Of a stretch of DNA of 64,000 bases, positions 14,676 to 24,083 are shown one piece after another; position 1 is the first letter of the stretch; each line of letters begins with the position of its first letter. Origin of the DNA: Chloroflexota bacterium (GTDB taxonomy: Bacteria > Chloroflexota > Chloroflexia > Thermomicrobiales > JADLAZ01); contig JADLAZ010000255.1 of the NCBI GenBank assembly GCA_020849725.1, forward strand, positions 22,190 through 86,189, written 5' to 3'. The notes beneath the pieces are model-generated. The model worked only from the letters and a program-made list of their open reading frames with translations, was not told the DNA's origin and did no database searches. Position numbers and translations under genes: made by a program.

Positions 14676-16000
14676 CAGCCACCCTCGCCCAGCGCCTCCA
14701 GCAACTCCGCATTTACCCGCCCCAGCACCACCTGCCCATCGCGGTACTCGAAGCGTGACCGCTCAAACTCCTGCATCGTGACGCCATCCCGGCTGTATTC
14801 ACTGGACAGCGGGTACCCGAAGATCGGCAGCCCGCCCCGGCTGCGCCAGAAGTCGAGGAAGCCGTGGCCGAGGACGTGGCCGTTCATTGCCACCACGTCT
14901 GGCTCCGGCGCTTCCACCGCCGACGCCAGCCCCAACACGCCGGCAATCGCATCAGCCACGACTGTCGGCGTCGCCTCCCTGTCGAGGATGCCCCTGTCCG
15001 CCGCCTGCGTGTGCGCCCCCACCTCTAGCAGCAGCCGCGTCGTGGCCGCCTTCAGCCGCGTCGTCGCCCTGAAAACGCCCAACCTGGCCCCAGCCGCCCC
15101 CACCGCCGTGTGCCGCTCACTCATCGCGCCGCCGCCGCGCACCGGCAGCCCCGTCGCCTGGCTGATGGAGCGCGCCAGGTCCACCGCCAGTGCCCTCGCG
15201 TCGCCGTCCACATCCAGCGCCGCCGGCCAGTCAGGGTAGATGCCGAAGACGCCCCTCGGACCCGCCTCGGTGTGAAACTCCAGCAGCACGTCAGGCACCC
15301 AGCCGTCCTCGGCCAGCTGCACCGCCGCCGCGCCGACATCCGACACACTCCCGGCATGCGGTGTCAGCACCCGCACATCCGCGCCGCGCTCCCGCAGCAC
15401 CCGCGCCGCCGCCGCCGTCAGTCGCGCCGTGTACCCCTTCTCGATCTCGCTGCCGCCGGTGGCGTTGTGGTGCCCCGCCGCCAGCGCCACCCGCGTCGGC
15501 ACCAGCCCCTCCTCCCGCGTCAACCCCCGCGCCAGCGCCACGATCTTGCCGGCGTACTCGGGGTCCGTCGCCCACACGCCGCCGCCGATCTCGCCCACCG
15601 TCGCCACCCGCCGCGTGACCAGACGGAACCGAGGGTCAATAACCGGGTCCGGCGGCGTCAGCCCCAGGTAGGCGTGCCAGTGCTGACAGATCGCCCTCAC
15701 CCCCGCCGCTGGCGTGGCGAAGCTGGCCCCCGCCGCGCCATCATCCGTCGCCCCCAGCCCGGCGAAGTTGTACTGCCCCGGCGTCACCTGCCCGCCGAAG
15801 CGCAGCCGGTTCGTCTCAATCAGCACCTGCGCCGCCACCAGACTGGTCCGCAGCCCGTGGCGGCGCGTCTCCGCGACGATCTCCTCGGCAATCCGCCGCA
15901 CCGTCGTCGCCGGGTAGGCTGCCCCCTCCGGCACCGCCGCCACGATGGTCGCAGCATCCGTGTCTACCGGCCCCAGCAGCGGCGTCGTCAGGTCAATCAC
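14675..16000 (-). CDS. Endolysin with glucosaminidase, amidase and C-terminal repeat modules
   Basis: This 441-residue lysis enzyme appears to have three parts. Residues 30-160 resemble a GH73 glucosaminidase (IETNRLRFGG with Glu62; GQYNFAGLGA). Residues 168-360 match N-acetylmuramoyl-L-alanine amidase family 3 (AAGHHNATGG with His177, a nearby Glu, EFHTEA with His243, LLEVGAH with Glu326), a zinc amidase. Residues 376-440 carry FLDFWRSRGGLPIFGYPL and FERSRFEYRDG, a module I associate with Chloroflexota secreted proteins. It would cut peptidoglycan at lysis together with the adjacent holin-like genes. There is no signal peptide. Confidence 0.85.
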   Translation of the reverse strand: MIDLTTPLLGPVDTDAATIVAAVPEGAAYPATTVRRIAEEIVAETRRHGLRTSLVAAQVLIETNRLRFGGQVTPGQYNFAGLGATDDGAAGASFATPAAGVRAICQHWHAYLGLTPPDPVIDPRFRLVTRRVATVGEIGGGVWATDPEYAGKIVALARGLTREEGLVPTRVALAAGHHNATGGSEIEKGYTARLTAAAARVLRERGADVRVLTPHAGSVSDVGAAAVQLAEDGWVPDVLLEFHTEAGPRGVFGIYPDWPAALDVDGDARALAVDLARSISQATGLPVRGGGAMSERHTAVGAAGARLGVFRATTRLKAATTRLLLEVGAHTQAADRGILDREATPTVVADAIAGVLGLASAVEAPEPDVVAMNGHVLGHGFLDFWRSRGGLPIFGYPLSSEYSRDGVTMQEFERSRFEYRDGQVVLGRVNAELLEALGEGG

Positions 16001-16827
16001 CGGTGCCCCGTCGCCGGTACATCCGCATCGGCCAGATCGTCACCGTTGCCGTACAGGCCAATTCCGCTGTCGCGTCCCGCTCCCGGCACCACGTCGCGCA
16101 TGTCCGCATGCGGCAGCGTCAGAAACCCGTACCGATTGTGCGGGTACTCGTGATGCACGCCGCTGTTGTAGCGCGTGCCGCGCAGCCGCATGCTCACGCG
16201 CAGCCCCGCCGGGTAGTCGGGGTGCCCGTTGTTGCGGACATGCACCATCGACGGCCCACCCGCCGCCTGACTGGTAATCTCCGAAAGCGTGGTCGGGTTG
16301 CCCGCCTCATCGACGCCACTGCGCGGTACGAAGATGATCTTGCCGGTGATCTCCAGATGCCTGCCGACGTAGCTGCCCGACGCGCCGTCGGCGGCCAGCG
16401 GGCTGACCCAGGTCTTCAGGTACCAGACGTCACCCGGCCCCGGCAGCGCCACCTGATGGATGCGGACCCCGCCGACGAACCGGTAGACCACGCCGTCGCG
16501 GGCCACCTCGAACAGCACCGTGTGGATGAATGGAATGGGCGTCTTCACCGTCACTGGCGACCAGCGCGCCGCCCCCGTCACCGGGTTGATGCCTGGGTCG
16601 CCCAGCGGCTTGCCGACCTGTCCGCCGACGAAGCGCGGGTCTTGCGGTCCGTGGATGCTAAAGCCCCAGCCCTCCGCCTCGTTGACCTCGAAGTACACCG
16701 GCACCTCGTGCAGACGACTCGCCTCCTCCGGCGTTGGCCGCAGCGTGATGTCCGCCGGCCCGCCGGGCCGGCTCCTCGCTTCTGTCGCGTCATACGGCTG
16801 CCCGTTGTCTACCCGCGCTCCCGCCAT
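15997..16827 (-). CDS. Putative virion structural protein
   Basis: This 276-residue protein overlaps the endolysin start by 4 bp. It is strand-rich, with aromatic and histidine-rich segments near the end (YNSGVHHEYPHNRYGF). A beta-sandwich or carbohydrate-binding fold is possible. No catalytic motif is recognised. It lies between tail-fiber and lysis genes. Confidence 0.6.
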   Translation of the reverse strand: MAGARVDNGQPYDATEARSRPGGPADITLRPTPEEASRLHEVPVYFEVNEAEGWGFSIHGPQDPRFVGGQVGKPLGDPGINPVTGAARWSPVTVKTPIPFIHTVLFEVARDGVVYRFVGGVRIHQVALPGPGDVWYLKTWVSPLAADGASGSYVGRHLEITGKIIFVPRSGVDEAGNPTTLSEITSQAAGGPSMVHVRNNGHPDYPAGLRVSMRLRGTRYNSGVHHEYPHNRYGFLTLPHADMRDVVPGAGRDSGIGLYGNGDDLADADVPATGHR

Positions 16828-16843
16828 CTCTCTCTCTCTCTCC

Positions 16844-17098
16844 CTACTCCACGTCAGCGTCGGCCATCACCGCGTTCAGCTCGGCCTCAAGCTCGCCGGC
16901 TCGCGCCAGTCGCGCCAGTCGCGCAGCCTGCTCGATCTCGGCGTTCCCCAGCACCTCCAGCACGTACCGCCGTAGCTGCTGCCGCAGAAACCTCTCCGGG
17001 TCATTCGGCGGCGTGTCACCTCGGTGATAGGCCGCCACAAACGCCGCCACCACTCTCGCGTACACCGCATCCGGAAGCCGGATGTTGATAACCGCCAC
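16844..17098 (-). CDS. Small helical protein
   Basis: This 84-residue protein starts AVINIRLPDAVYARVVAAF and is helical afterwards, with a coiled-coil-like acidic C-terminus. The INIRLPD opening resembles phage small proteins that attach to fibers or act as chaperones, but that is weak. CT-repeat DNA between this gene and the next (16828-16843) is a short TCTC microsatellite. Confidence 0.55.
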   Translation of the reverse strand: MAVINIRLPDAVYARVVAAFVAAYHRGDTPPNDPERFLRQQLRRYVLEVLGNAEIEQAARLARLARAGELEAELNAVMADADVE

Positions 17099-17106
17099 GC
17101 CGCCTC

Positions 17107-18012
17107 CTAGCTGTACGCCGTGTACATCGGCACGTAATACACCGTGCCCGCCTCGTCGTAGACGCGCAACACCTTGCTCAGCGAGCTAACCCCGCTAGCC
17201 GACGTCAGCAGCGACCCCAGCGTCTTGAGATGCCCGTCAGCTCTCACACCGAACCAGACATTGCCGCCGTTGCTCGCCACTTGCAGCACATCCGCCGTCG
17301 GCGACGCCTGCGCCCTCACCCGCAGCCCCACCGTGCCGACACGCTTCGTCAGCACATCGACCTGCGCCGCCGGTGCCGTCACGTTCACCCCGACGAAGCC
17401 GGTGCGGGTAATCCTCATCCGCTCCGTCGGCAGCGACGTACTCTCCCCGTCGCTGTTGGCTCCCGCCGTCGTCGAGAAGTCGAGGTACCCCGGCATCTCG
17501 CCACTGGCCGGCGTCCCATCAACCCGGCCCCGGATGCGCGCCCCCAGCACAAACGCCGCGCCGTCGGACCCGCCCCAGTAGATGCTCCCCATGCTGTCCA
17601 GGTCGGCCAGAATGGTGTGCGTTGCCGGGTCGCTGCTGCGCGTTTTCTGGAAGGTCAGCGAGCCGCCGTCGCTGACCGTCGCCCCCAGCGCACCCGTCAT
17701 GGCCACGAAAGCCGTGCCGCCAGCGCGGTTGGCGTAGTAGCCGCTGCTGTTGGTCAGCGCCCCCGTCATCGTGTCGCCAGCCGTGTTGACGTAGCGCGGG
17801 TCGAGGCCCGCCAGCACATCCGCCGCCAGCTTGACGTAGGTCACCGCCTCGTCGGCAAGCCCCGCCGTCGGCAGCGCCGTCGCCTTCCACCTCCCAGCAA
17901 CGGTGTCATAGACCAGCGGCGTCGCCACCGTCGCCGCCGGCTGTGGCAGCGACACGTCCAACATCTGCCGCAGCCGCGCCCCGTGGCGCGTAAATCCCGG
18001 CGGTGCAACCAC
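17107..18012 (-). CDS. Tail fiber protein
   Basis: This 301-residue protein contains VNTAGDTMTGALTNSSG, a motif common in trimeric phage tail fibers, followed by Gly/Ser-rich beta repeats. It ends VLRVYDEAGTVYYVPMYTAY, similar to the end of the neighbouring longer fiber (IPLYNSGGAVVGYVPIF). I chose GTG 18012 with AGGGGGCG upstream; a longer frame reads into the previous gene and its first residues look unnatural. Role is receptor binding. Confidence 0.7.
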   Translation of the reverse strand: MVAPPGFTRHGARLRQMLDVSLPQPAATVATPLVYDTVAGRWKATALPTAGLADEAVTYVKLAADVLAGLDPRYVNTAGDTMTGALTNSSGYYANRAGGTAFVAMTGALGATVSDGGSLTFQKTRSSDPATHTILADLDSMGSIYWGGSDGAAFVLGARIRGRVDGTPASGEMPGYLDFSTTAGANSDGESTSLPTERMRITRTGFVGVNVTAPAAQVDVLTKRVGTVGLRVRAQASPTADVLQVASNGGNVWFGVRADGHLKTLGSLLTSASGVSSLSKVLRVYDEAGTVYYVPMYTAYS

Positions 18013-18020
18013 GTCGCCCC

Positions 18021-19862
18021 CTACAGGCTGGCGAAGATCGGCACGTAGCCGACCACCGCGCCACCCGAGTTGTACAGCGGTATCTTCCGGTCCACCGTCC
18101 CCGGCGTGGCGACGCCGGACCCGGCCCCTTCTTCCCGCCACCTCCCTGACATGCTGAAGTAGGCAAACCCATCGCCGCCCTTCCAGAACACGGCGACGTC
18201 GGTCCCGCCGGCCACGGCCCGGAACTGGTCACTGCTGGCATACTTCAACCCCGTGTCCGGGTCGAGCATCCAGCTGTACTCCGGCCCCGACCCCCAGTAC
18301 TTCAGCAGCATCTGGTTGGTCGTGAGACGGGCTACCTCCACCCCTCCCGTCGCGACATTGACTTCGTCGGCCACGCGCTGGAAGATGCCGGTATCCGGGT
18401 CTTCAACGCCCCCGCTTGTGACAAACACCAACGTCGGGGCCGCCGCGCTCCCCTGCCCAACGGTAAGCTGCCCATTGGAGCCGATCCACAACCTCGGTAC
18501 CCCCGCCGGGGCAGCCGCGCCGCCTGGCGTAGTGTAGAAGCCCACCCCTCCCGGCATGCTCCCCGCGCCGGCTACGCCGTCAACTCCCGCCAGCATCATC
18601 GCCGCGCCAGCCCACTGCGTGCCGTCCCACCCGGCCCACGTCAGGCTGCCGATGTAGTCGCCGTTGCTGACTAGCGCCGGTGCCACTAGCGTGCCACGGC
18701 TGCGCCGCCAGATGGCGATTCCGTGTTCCGGGGCAGACGCCCCCGCCACCTCAAGCCGCAGCGCGTCACCGCCACTATCGCGGCGCGTCTCCAGGCGTGT
18801 CGCGGTCTGCGCCACGCCGGAGATCGTCATCTGCGCCGCCGTCACCGTCACCGTGCCCTGGCCCGGCGTCGCGCTGCCGCCGCTGCCGGCGATGCGCGCA
18901 TCGTAGTCAGACCCCGTGCCGCTGCTGTGGAAGTCCACAAACGGCGCGTCCACCGAAGCTGTGCGCCCCATCTCCAGTGCCGACGATACCGTCGGGTGCG
19001 CCACCGCCACGTTGCCGGTCACGGACACGTTGTTGGTGATCGTGCCGCCAGTCGTGTTGAACTTCAGCGCCAGCCCGGCGTCCAACTCCGACTGCGTCGC
19101 GACGTCAGCGGCCACCTTGGCTGCCGTCACCGCACCACTCGCCAGGTCCGCCGTCTCCACGCTCCCCGCCGGTAGCGTTAGCGCGCCGGTCACCGTCAGA
19201 TTAGTCTGCGTCAGCGTCGCCCCATGCGGGTCACTCGCGTCTGCCGCATGCGCCGCCGCCGCCGTCAGCGTCGTCGGCGCGGCGTCCCACCAATTCGTCG
19301 TCCCCAGCACGTCCTTCAGCCGCTTCACCAGCCAGGAGAGGTGCTGCGTCAACGTCGCTGCCGCCGGGTTCGCCGACGGGTACGCCACCCCCGTCGCCTG
19401 GTCGCTGCTGCGGTTGCCCAACTCAGTGTCCGACACCGCGCCGTCAACGATCTTGCTCGCGTCCACGCTGCCCGTCGCCAGCTTCGCCAGCGTCACGTTG
19501 GCGTCCTTGATCTTCGCCGTCACCACCGTCGCGTCGGGGATGGGAGCTGTCACCTCGCCGCTCACCACCGGCCCAAACAGCTCCCGCGCCTGCGCCCTCA
19601 CCTCGGGCCGTATCCAGCGCGTCCTGCTACCGAACACGAGCTTGATCGCGTACTCTCCCGACGGCGACGGGTAGGTCGTCGTGTTGACCGAGATTGAGTA
19701 AAAGCCCTTCTTCGCCGTCGAGGTGTCGGTCTTCACCGCCGGGCCGCACACCGAGCCGATGCTGCCGTCGGCGTTGACCGTGTACACCTCCACCGGCACA
19801 TCGCCGACGCCCTGCCCCGTCGTCGGGTCATAGACCGTGGACGACCACACCAGAACCGGCAT
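18021..19862 (-). CDS. Long tail fiber protein
   Basis: This 613-residue protein has an N-terminal beta domain (STVYDPTTGQGVGDVPVEVY) likely to attach to the virion. It is followed by repeat-like DATVVTAKIKDANVTLAKLA and SVDASKIVDGAV stretches typical of fiber shafts, then a Gly/Thr-rich region. The C-terminal tail resembles that of the 301-residue fiber downstream. It probably forms the main receptor-binding fiber. Confidence 0.75.
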   Translation of the reverse strand: MPVLVWSSTVYDPTTGQGVGDVPVEVYTVNADGSIGSVCGPAVKTDTSTAKKGFYSISVNTTTYPSPSGEYAIKLVFGSRTRWIRPEVRAQARELFGPVVSGEVTAPIPDATVVTAKIKDANVTLAKLATGSVDASKIVDGAVSDTELGNRSSDQATGVAYPSANPAAATLTQHLSWLVKRLKDVLGTTNWWDAAPTTLTAAAAHAADASDPHGATLTQTNLTVTGALTLPAGSVETADLASGAVTAAKVAADVATQSELDAGLALKFNTTGGTITNNVSVTGNVAVAHPTVSSALEMGRTASVDAPFVDFHSSGTGSDYDARIAGSGGSATPGQGTVTVTAAQMTISGVAQTATRLETRRDSGGDALRLEVAGASAPEHGIAIWRRSRGTLVAPALVSNGDYIGSLTWAGWDGTQWAGAAMMLAGVDGVAGAGSMPGGVGFYTTPGGAAAPAGVPRLWIGSNGQLTVGQGSAAAPTLVFVTSGGVEDPDTGIFQRVADEVNVATGGVEVARLTTNQMLLKYWGSGPEYSWMLDPDTGLKYASSDQFRAVAGGTDVAVFWKGGDGFAYFSMSGRWREEGAGSGVATPGTVDRKIPLYNSGGAVVGYVPIFASL

Positions 19863-19927
19863 ACCCTCTCCTCAGTTGCTAGGCTGTTCGTCACGGCCCG
19901 CTCCGTCTCGCCACTCGCCGCTGGCCA

Positions 19928-20470
19928 CTAGAACCGGCGGCTCGCCTTCGAGTGGTCGCGCCCCGCCAGCGCCTCCCTGGCCGCCCAGATGGGTCGCGCC
20001 AGCGCGTCGTCCTCGTCGATGAACACCACCGAATAGCCAGCGCCAACGAGATCGGCATACCGTCGCGCATCTGTCGCCTGCTTCGCCGTGCTCAGGTAGT
20101 GCCAGTACAGCCCCTGCACCTCGATGGCGACCCGGTCATACGGCAGCACGAAGTCGATTGTCTTGTTCAGCAGCACGCCCCTTCCCTGCGCGCCGATGCC
20201 AGCGTGCACAAAGAAGTCCTGCTCTGCCTGCTTCCCCTGCCGCACCAGCGCCCACCATATCGCCCACTCCGGCTCGGTGCCGCCGGGATAGCGCGCCAGC
20301 CACCACGCCGGCATCGGCCCCGCCGGCCTCTCCGGCTCGAACCGAGTCACGTAGGCCGGTGCGCGCCGCCGGAAGGCCACCTCGGAGCGGTTCCACTTCG
20401 CCGGCTCACGCACCGTCGGCAGGCGCGGCAGCCTCACCTCCGGCAGCCCCAGCGGGTCACGCCTCGGCAC
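19928..20470 (-). CDS. Vsr/DUF559-like PD-(D/E)XK nuclease in the tail module
   Basis: The 180-residue protein has a C-terminal half that fits the Vsr-like endonuclease fold. EPEWAIWWAL holds Glu68, NKTIDFVLP holds Asp106, VAIEVQG holds Glu117-x-Gln119, then WHYL with His124 and DARRYADLVGAGYSVVFIDE. These are the usual active-site and core positions of that group. The gene sits between the tail protein (1-bp overlap) and the tail fiber, where nucleases are uncommon. It could be a small selfish endonuclease or a DNA-processing enzyme carried with the tail. Activity is inferred. Confidence 0.68.
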   Translation of the reverse strand: MPRRDPLGLPEVRLPRLPTVREPAKWNRSEVAFRRRAPAYVTRFEPERPAGPMPAWWLARYPGGTEPEWAIWWALVRQGKQAEQDFFVHAGIGAQGRGVLLNKTIDFVLPYDRVAIEVQGLYWHYLSTAKQATDARRYADLVGAGYSVVFIDEDDALARPIWAAREALAGRDHSKASRRF

Positions 20471-22383
20471 TAGGTGTCGATCTCCAACAGGCTCACGTCA
20501 GCCCGCACCGTCACCGGCGACCCTGGCGTCTCCGCCATCCCCACCTCGCCCACGACGACGTGCAGCGTCTCCGGTTCTTGCCCCTCGTTCCGGTACGCCA
20601 GGTTGCCGCCGACGCCTGACCGCTTCAGCGTCTTCAACAGCCGCAGCGCCGCCCCCGGCGTCATGTTCATCAGCGCCTTGCACCGCTCCGTCGTCAGGTC
20701 CAACGTCACCGACACCGCGTGCAGGTCACCCGACAACAGCCGGTAACCCAGCGACAGGCTGTAAATCACCGGTGTCTGCGTCGCGTCGCTGCCCCGCGTC
20801 ACCGTCATCCGCATCGCCACGGTTCGGAAGACCAGCCCCGTCTCCGATAGCTGCACCCGCGTCTGCCCCGTCGCTGTCGCCGTCAGCCCCGCCTGCCACT
20901 CGCCACCGTCGAAGCGCAACTCCACCACCACCGTCGCCCCCGTCGGCAGGTCCGCCTGGAGGTCGAGGCTGAAGGCGCGCTTGTCCTTCTCTGCCCAGCG
21001 CAAGTCCTGCCGCGCCGTCTCCAACACCCCCAGCGGAGCCTTCCGCCCTCGCGACGATTGCAGTGGGTTGTGCAGTCCCGTCTCCAAGTCAAAGTAGTAG
21101 ACGCCACTCGCCGTCGCGTACCAGCAGCGATAGCTGTCGCTCAACCCCGCCACATGCGCGCAAGCGATGTCCGTCGGCGGCAGCGCCGTGCTGCCAGAGC
21201 CATCCGGCGGGTACGGCAGCCCCCACCAGGCAACCCCCGCCGACTGCATCACTGCCCCCGTCGCCGGCACCACCGCCATACTCTCGTCCCAGGTGTGGTG
21301 CGCCACATCCCAGAGCGCGTCCCAGGCGATCACCGCCGCCGTCGCGTCAGCCTGCACCAGCGCAAACAGGTAGCTGTGCCCCGCCAGCACCGCCCTCATC
21401 GGCCCGCGCAGGTACGCCGGCAGGCCGTCGTCCTTGTCCGGTCCCACCGGCTGCACCACCGCCCCGTTGTACTTGCGGATGCCCGCCCCCACCGGACAGT
21501 AGAGCGACCCCTGCCAGACACACGCGCCACTGACGGCGTTGGCCTGATACGGCCACTCCATGCCGAACAGCGGCCAGAAGCGCGCCGCTGCGTCGTCGTA
21601 CCCGTAGACGCCAACCGCCGTCACCGCGTGCAGCGCGCTCTCCCCGGCCTGGTCGAAGAAGACCAGCAATTGCTTGCACCAGCCGGGGCGCAGCGCCAGG
21701 CTGCCCGCCGCCGTCCAAGTCGTCCAGGTGCCGTCGGGGTCCGTCCAGTGCAGGTTGTTGTTCCCATCCAGCCGGTAGAGCCTGTCGAGGTGCGCGCACA
21801 GCGCGTAGCCGCCCACCGCCTGCGTCTCCCAGGTACCCCCGGCCACCTTGCGGAACAGCTCCGTCGTCGTCAGCACGTACAGCGCGTCAGCCGCCGTCGC
21901 CACACACGTCACCGTGCCGTCGATCAGCGTCGCGCTGCCGTTCCAGATGACGGTATTGCCATTCGTCTCCTGCACCCAGCCGCTGGTAAAGTGGCTCCAC
22001 TTCCACACGGTGTTGTTCGCCGTCACCGCGTACAGGTCGCCCCGATAGTCCATAAGGTGCGTCACACTCGCCAGCGACCCCGCCTGTACTTGCTCCGGCC
22101 CCAGCATTATGAAGCGGTGCCCCGTGTCCACCGTGCCGATGCCGTAGCGGTCATCGTCCTGGTTGGGACGCGCCACCATCACGCCGAGGCCGCCGGAGAA
22201 ATCCGACATCACCCATTCGCTCTCGACCACCCGGTCCTGACGGCTGTGCTCGCCCACCGTCGTCTTCGGTGCGAAGGGCGAGATAATCCGGCTGTGGACC
22301 GGCCCGTGGATGGGCCACCGCTTGTCAAACAGCACGATCTCGTCAGACCGCAGGCTCCGTAGCCCGTAGGGTAGTGTCGCCAC
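20470..22383 (-). CDS. Large tail protein, probable beta-propeller
   Basis: This 637-residue protein shows repeated Trp-containing strands about every 45-60 residues (YRGDLYAVTANNTVWKW; AADALYVLTTTELF; LYRLDGNNNLHWTDPDG), suggesting a propeller in residues 90-430. A beta-sandwich-like region follows near 450-560. In a podovirus-like operon this position suits a tail hub or appendage-attachment protein. Exact homology is not recognised. Confidence 0.65.
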   Translation of the reverse strand: MATLPYGLRSLRSDEIVLFDKRWPIHGPVHSRIISPFAPKTTVGEHSRQDRVVESEWVMSDFSGGLGVMVARPNQDDDRYGIGTVDTGHRFIMLGPEQVQAGSLASVTHLMDYRGDLYAVTANNTVWKWSHFTSGWVQETNGNTVIWNGSATLIDGTVTCVATAADALYVLTTTELFRKVAGGTWETQAVGGYALCAHLDRLYRLDGNNNLHWTDPDGTWTTWTAAGSLALRPGWCKQLLVFFDQAGESALHAVTAVGVYGYDDAAARFWPLFGMEWPYQANAVSGACVWQGSLYCPVGAGIRKYNGAVVQPVGPDKDDGLPAYLRGPMRAVLAGHSYLFALVQADATAAVIAWDALWDVAHHTWDESMAVVPATGAVMQSAGVAWWGLPYPPDGSGSTALPPTDIACAHVAGLSDSYRCWYATASGVYYFDLETGLHNPLQSSRGRKAPLGVLETARQDLRWAEKDKRAFSLDLQADLPTGATVVVELRFDGGEWQAGLTATATGQTRVQLSETGLVFRTVAMRMTVTRGSDATQTPVIYSLSLGYRLLSGDLHAVSVTLDLTTERCKALMNMTPGAALRLLKTLKRSGVGGNLAYRNEGQEPETLHVVVGEVGMAETPGSPVTVRADVSLLEIDT

Positions 22384-22392
22384 CGGCTCCTC

Positions 22393-23448
22393 CTACGGGA
22401 GCACCACGTCGCTCCCGTTCTGCGGCCTCCCCACGGCGAACCGGATGCCGCGCTCATACTCCTCGTCGAGCAGCAGCATCCGCCGCAGGTGGTCGCGGTT
22501 ATCCACCACCTGCGACCCGGCCCGCCACAGCATCAGCTCCTTCGCGGCGCGAGCCGTGATCGCCCCCGGCTCGACGTCCACCGAGCTATCCAAATAGCGC
22601 GGCGGGTAAAAGCCGCGCACCCCTGCCAGCGTGATCGTGTCGCCCACGTCAAAGTGGTCGCCGGGTGCCAGCCACAGCTTCCGCCCCGGCGCGCACCTCC
22701 AGCACTCTCGCGCCAGCGCCAGCCCGTCGGCGTCGTAGACGGCATGCACTGACAGCACCCCCGCCGGGATAGCCACCTCCAGCACGTCGCTGGTGTCCAG
22801 GTCACTCGCCTGCGCCAGCGCCAGGCCCGCCACCTGCACCGGGATGCGCGCCCTGGTCCGCACCTCGGCCATCGTCGTCGCCAGGGCGCGGTCCACTTCC
22901 CTCGGGTCCATCGCCACCAGCACGTAGCGCGCCCCACGCGCCAGCGTCGCCGGCAGCCGCCTGTCGAGCACCAACGATGACCCATTCGCCGCCACCACGC
23001 GCCGCCGCCGCCCCGCCAGCGTCGCGCCAGCGTCAGGGTGCACCAGCAGCCACTGCCCGACGTAGTCCTCGACCCCCGCCAGCAGCGTCGTGTCCGTCAC
23101 TGAGGTCGGCGTCGCGCTGGTCACCTCACCCTCGCGCACCTCCACCTCGCGGCTCAGCACCGACAGCAGCATCTCCCAGCCGCTGTAGGGCTGGTGCTCC
23201 TTGCCGACGGAGATCGTCTCTACCACCGTCTGGTCGGCATCCGCCCACGTCAGCGTGTACACCCCCTCGACAGGGAACTTGCTGCCCGCCAGCGTCACCG
23301 ACCAGCGCCCCTGCCCCAGGTCGCTGGCCGCCACCGCGCTGGCCTGCGTCACCCCGATGCTGTCCACCATCGTCAGCGTCACGGGGGCCGTCAGCCTCGG
23401 CGCGTCGAGCAGCAGCGCCTGGCTCGCGCCAACAACCCGGTCAGGCAT
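22393..23448 (-). CDS. Putative head-tail connector or tail tube-like protein
   Basis: The protein has 351 residues. GAGGAG precedes ATG 23448. The N-terminal part is beta-rich (APVTLTMVDSIGVTQ; EGVYTLTWADADQTVVE). The C-terminal part is helical and ends RGIRFAVGRPQNGSDVVLP. Its place two genes after the capsid suggests a connector or tail protein. No specific family is recognised. Confidence 0.6.
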   Translation of the reverse strand: MPDRVVGASQALLLDAPRLTAPVTLTMVDSIGVTQASAVAASDLGQGRWSVTLAGSKFPVEGVYTLTWADADQTVVETISVGKEHQPYSGWEMLLSVLSREVEVREGEVTSATPTSVTDTTLLAGVEDYVGQWLLVHPDAGATLAGRRRRVVAANGSSLVLDRRLPATLARGARYVLVAMDPREVDRALATTMAEVRTRARIPVQVAGLALAQASDLDTSDVLEVAIPAGVLSVHAVYDADGLALARECWRCAPGRKLWLAPGDHFDVGDTITLAGVRGFYPPRYLDSSVDVEPGAITARAAKELMLWRAGSQVVDNRDHLRRMLLLDEEYERGIRFAVGRPQNGSDVVLP

Positions 23449-23453
23449 GCGCG

Positions 23454-24083
23454 CTACTCCTCGGTGCCCGGCACCGCGCCCAACATGATGCCCTCCGGCA
23501 CGTCGTCCTGCCCGCCACGGGCACGCCGCTTCGCCGCCGCCAGCGCCAGCTTGTCGTCGCGCCGCTCCGAAGCCGCCTCCAGCCGCGCCGCCACCAGCGC
23601 CGCGTCGCCGTCGCCATCCGGCTCGTGCCGCAGCCAGTTCTCGCAGAAGTTCATCTTCGCCGGCAGCGTCTCTTCCATCGCCGCCGCCTCCGCCGGGTAT
23701 CGCTGCTTGAACTGCGCCCACTTCAGCCGCGAGTAGCCCGTCGCGATGTCGCGCCCCGTGTACGTGCCGTGCTGCCCGTGCCCCAGCAGCAGCCGCACCG
23801 CCAGTTCGCGGGTGACGCGCTTGCCCTGCGGCCCGACCACCACGCGCTGCCCATCTTCGACCTCCGCCGTCGCCAGTGGCTTGCCATCGCTGGTCACAAC
23901 CTTCACCAGCGCGCCATTGGACGTCCTCCCCAGGTCCAGCCAGGCCGAGAGCGCGTGGTACTGGTCGATGCCATCCAGCGCCAGAATGTCCGCCAGTGCG
24001 GCGTGCCGCACCAGCTCGCGCAGCGAGCCATCGCTGGCCCGGCGCGCCTCGCGCACCGCCCAGCTACTCAGGGTGTTCGACAA
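23454..24083 (-). CDS. Hypothetical protein in the capsid-connector region
   Basis: This 209-residue protein is mostly helical and charged. It has a KLKxAxxxARGG-like basic stretch (DDKLALAAAKRRARGGQDD) near the C-terminus. It overlaps the preceding zinc-ribbon gene by 20 bp. Position suggests a head completion or DNA-binding virion protein, but no motif confirms that. Confidence 0.55.
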   Translation of the reverse strand: MSNTLSSWAVREARRASDGSLRELVRHAALADILALDGIDQYHALSAWLDLGRTSNGALVKVVTSDGKPLATAEVEDGQRVVVGPQGKRVTRELAVRLLLGHGQHGTYTGRDIATGYSRLKWAQFKQRYPAEAAAMEETLPAKMNFCENWLRHEPDGDGDAALVAARLEAASERRDDKLALAAAKRRARGGQDDVPEGIMLGAVPGTEE

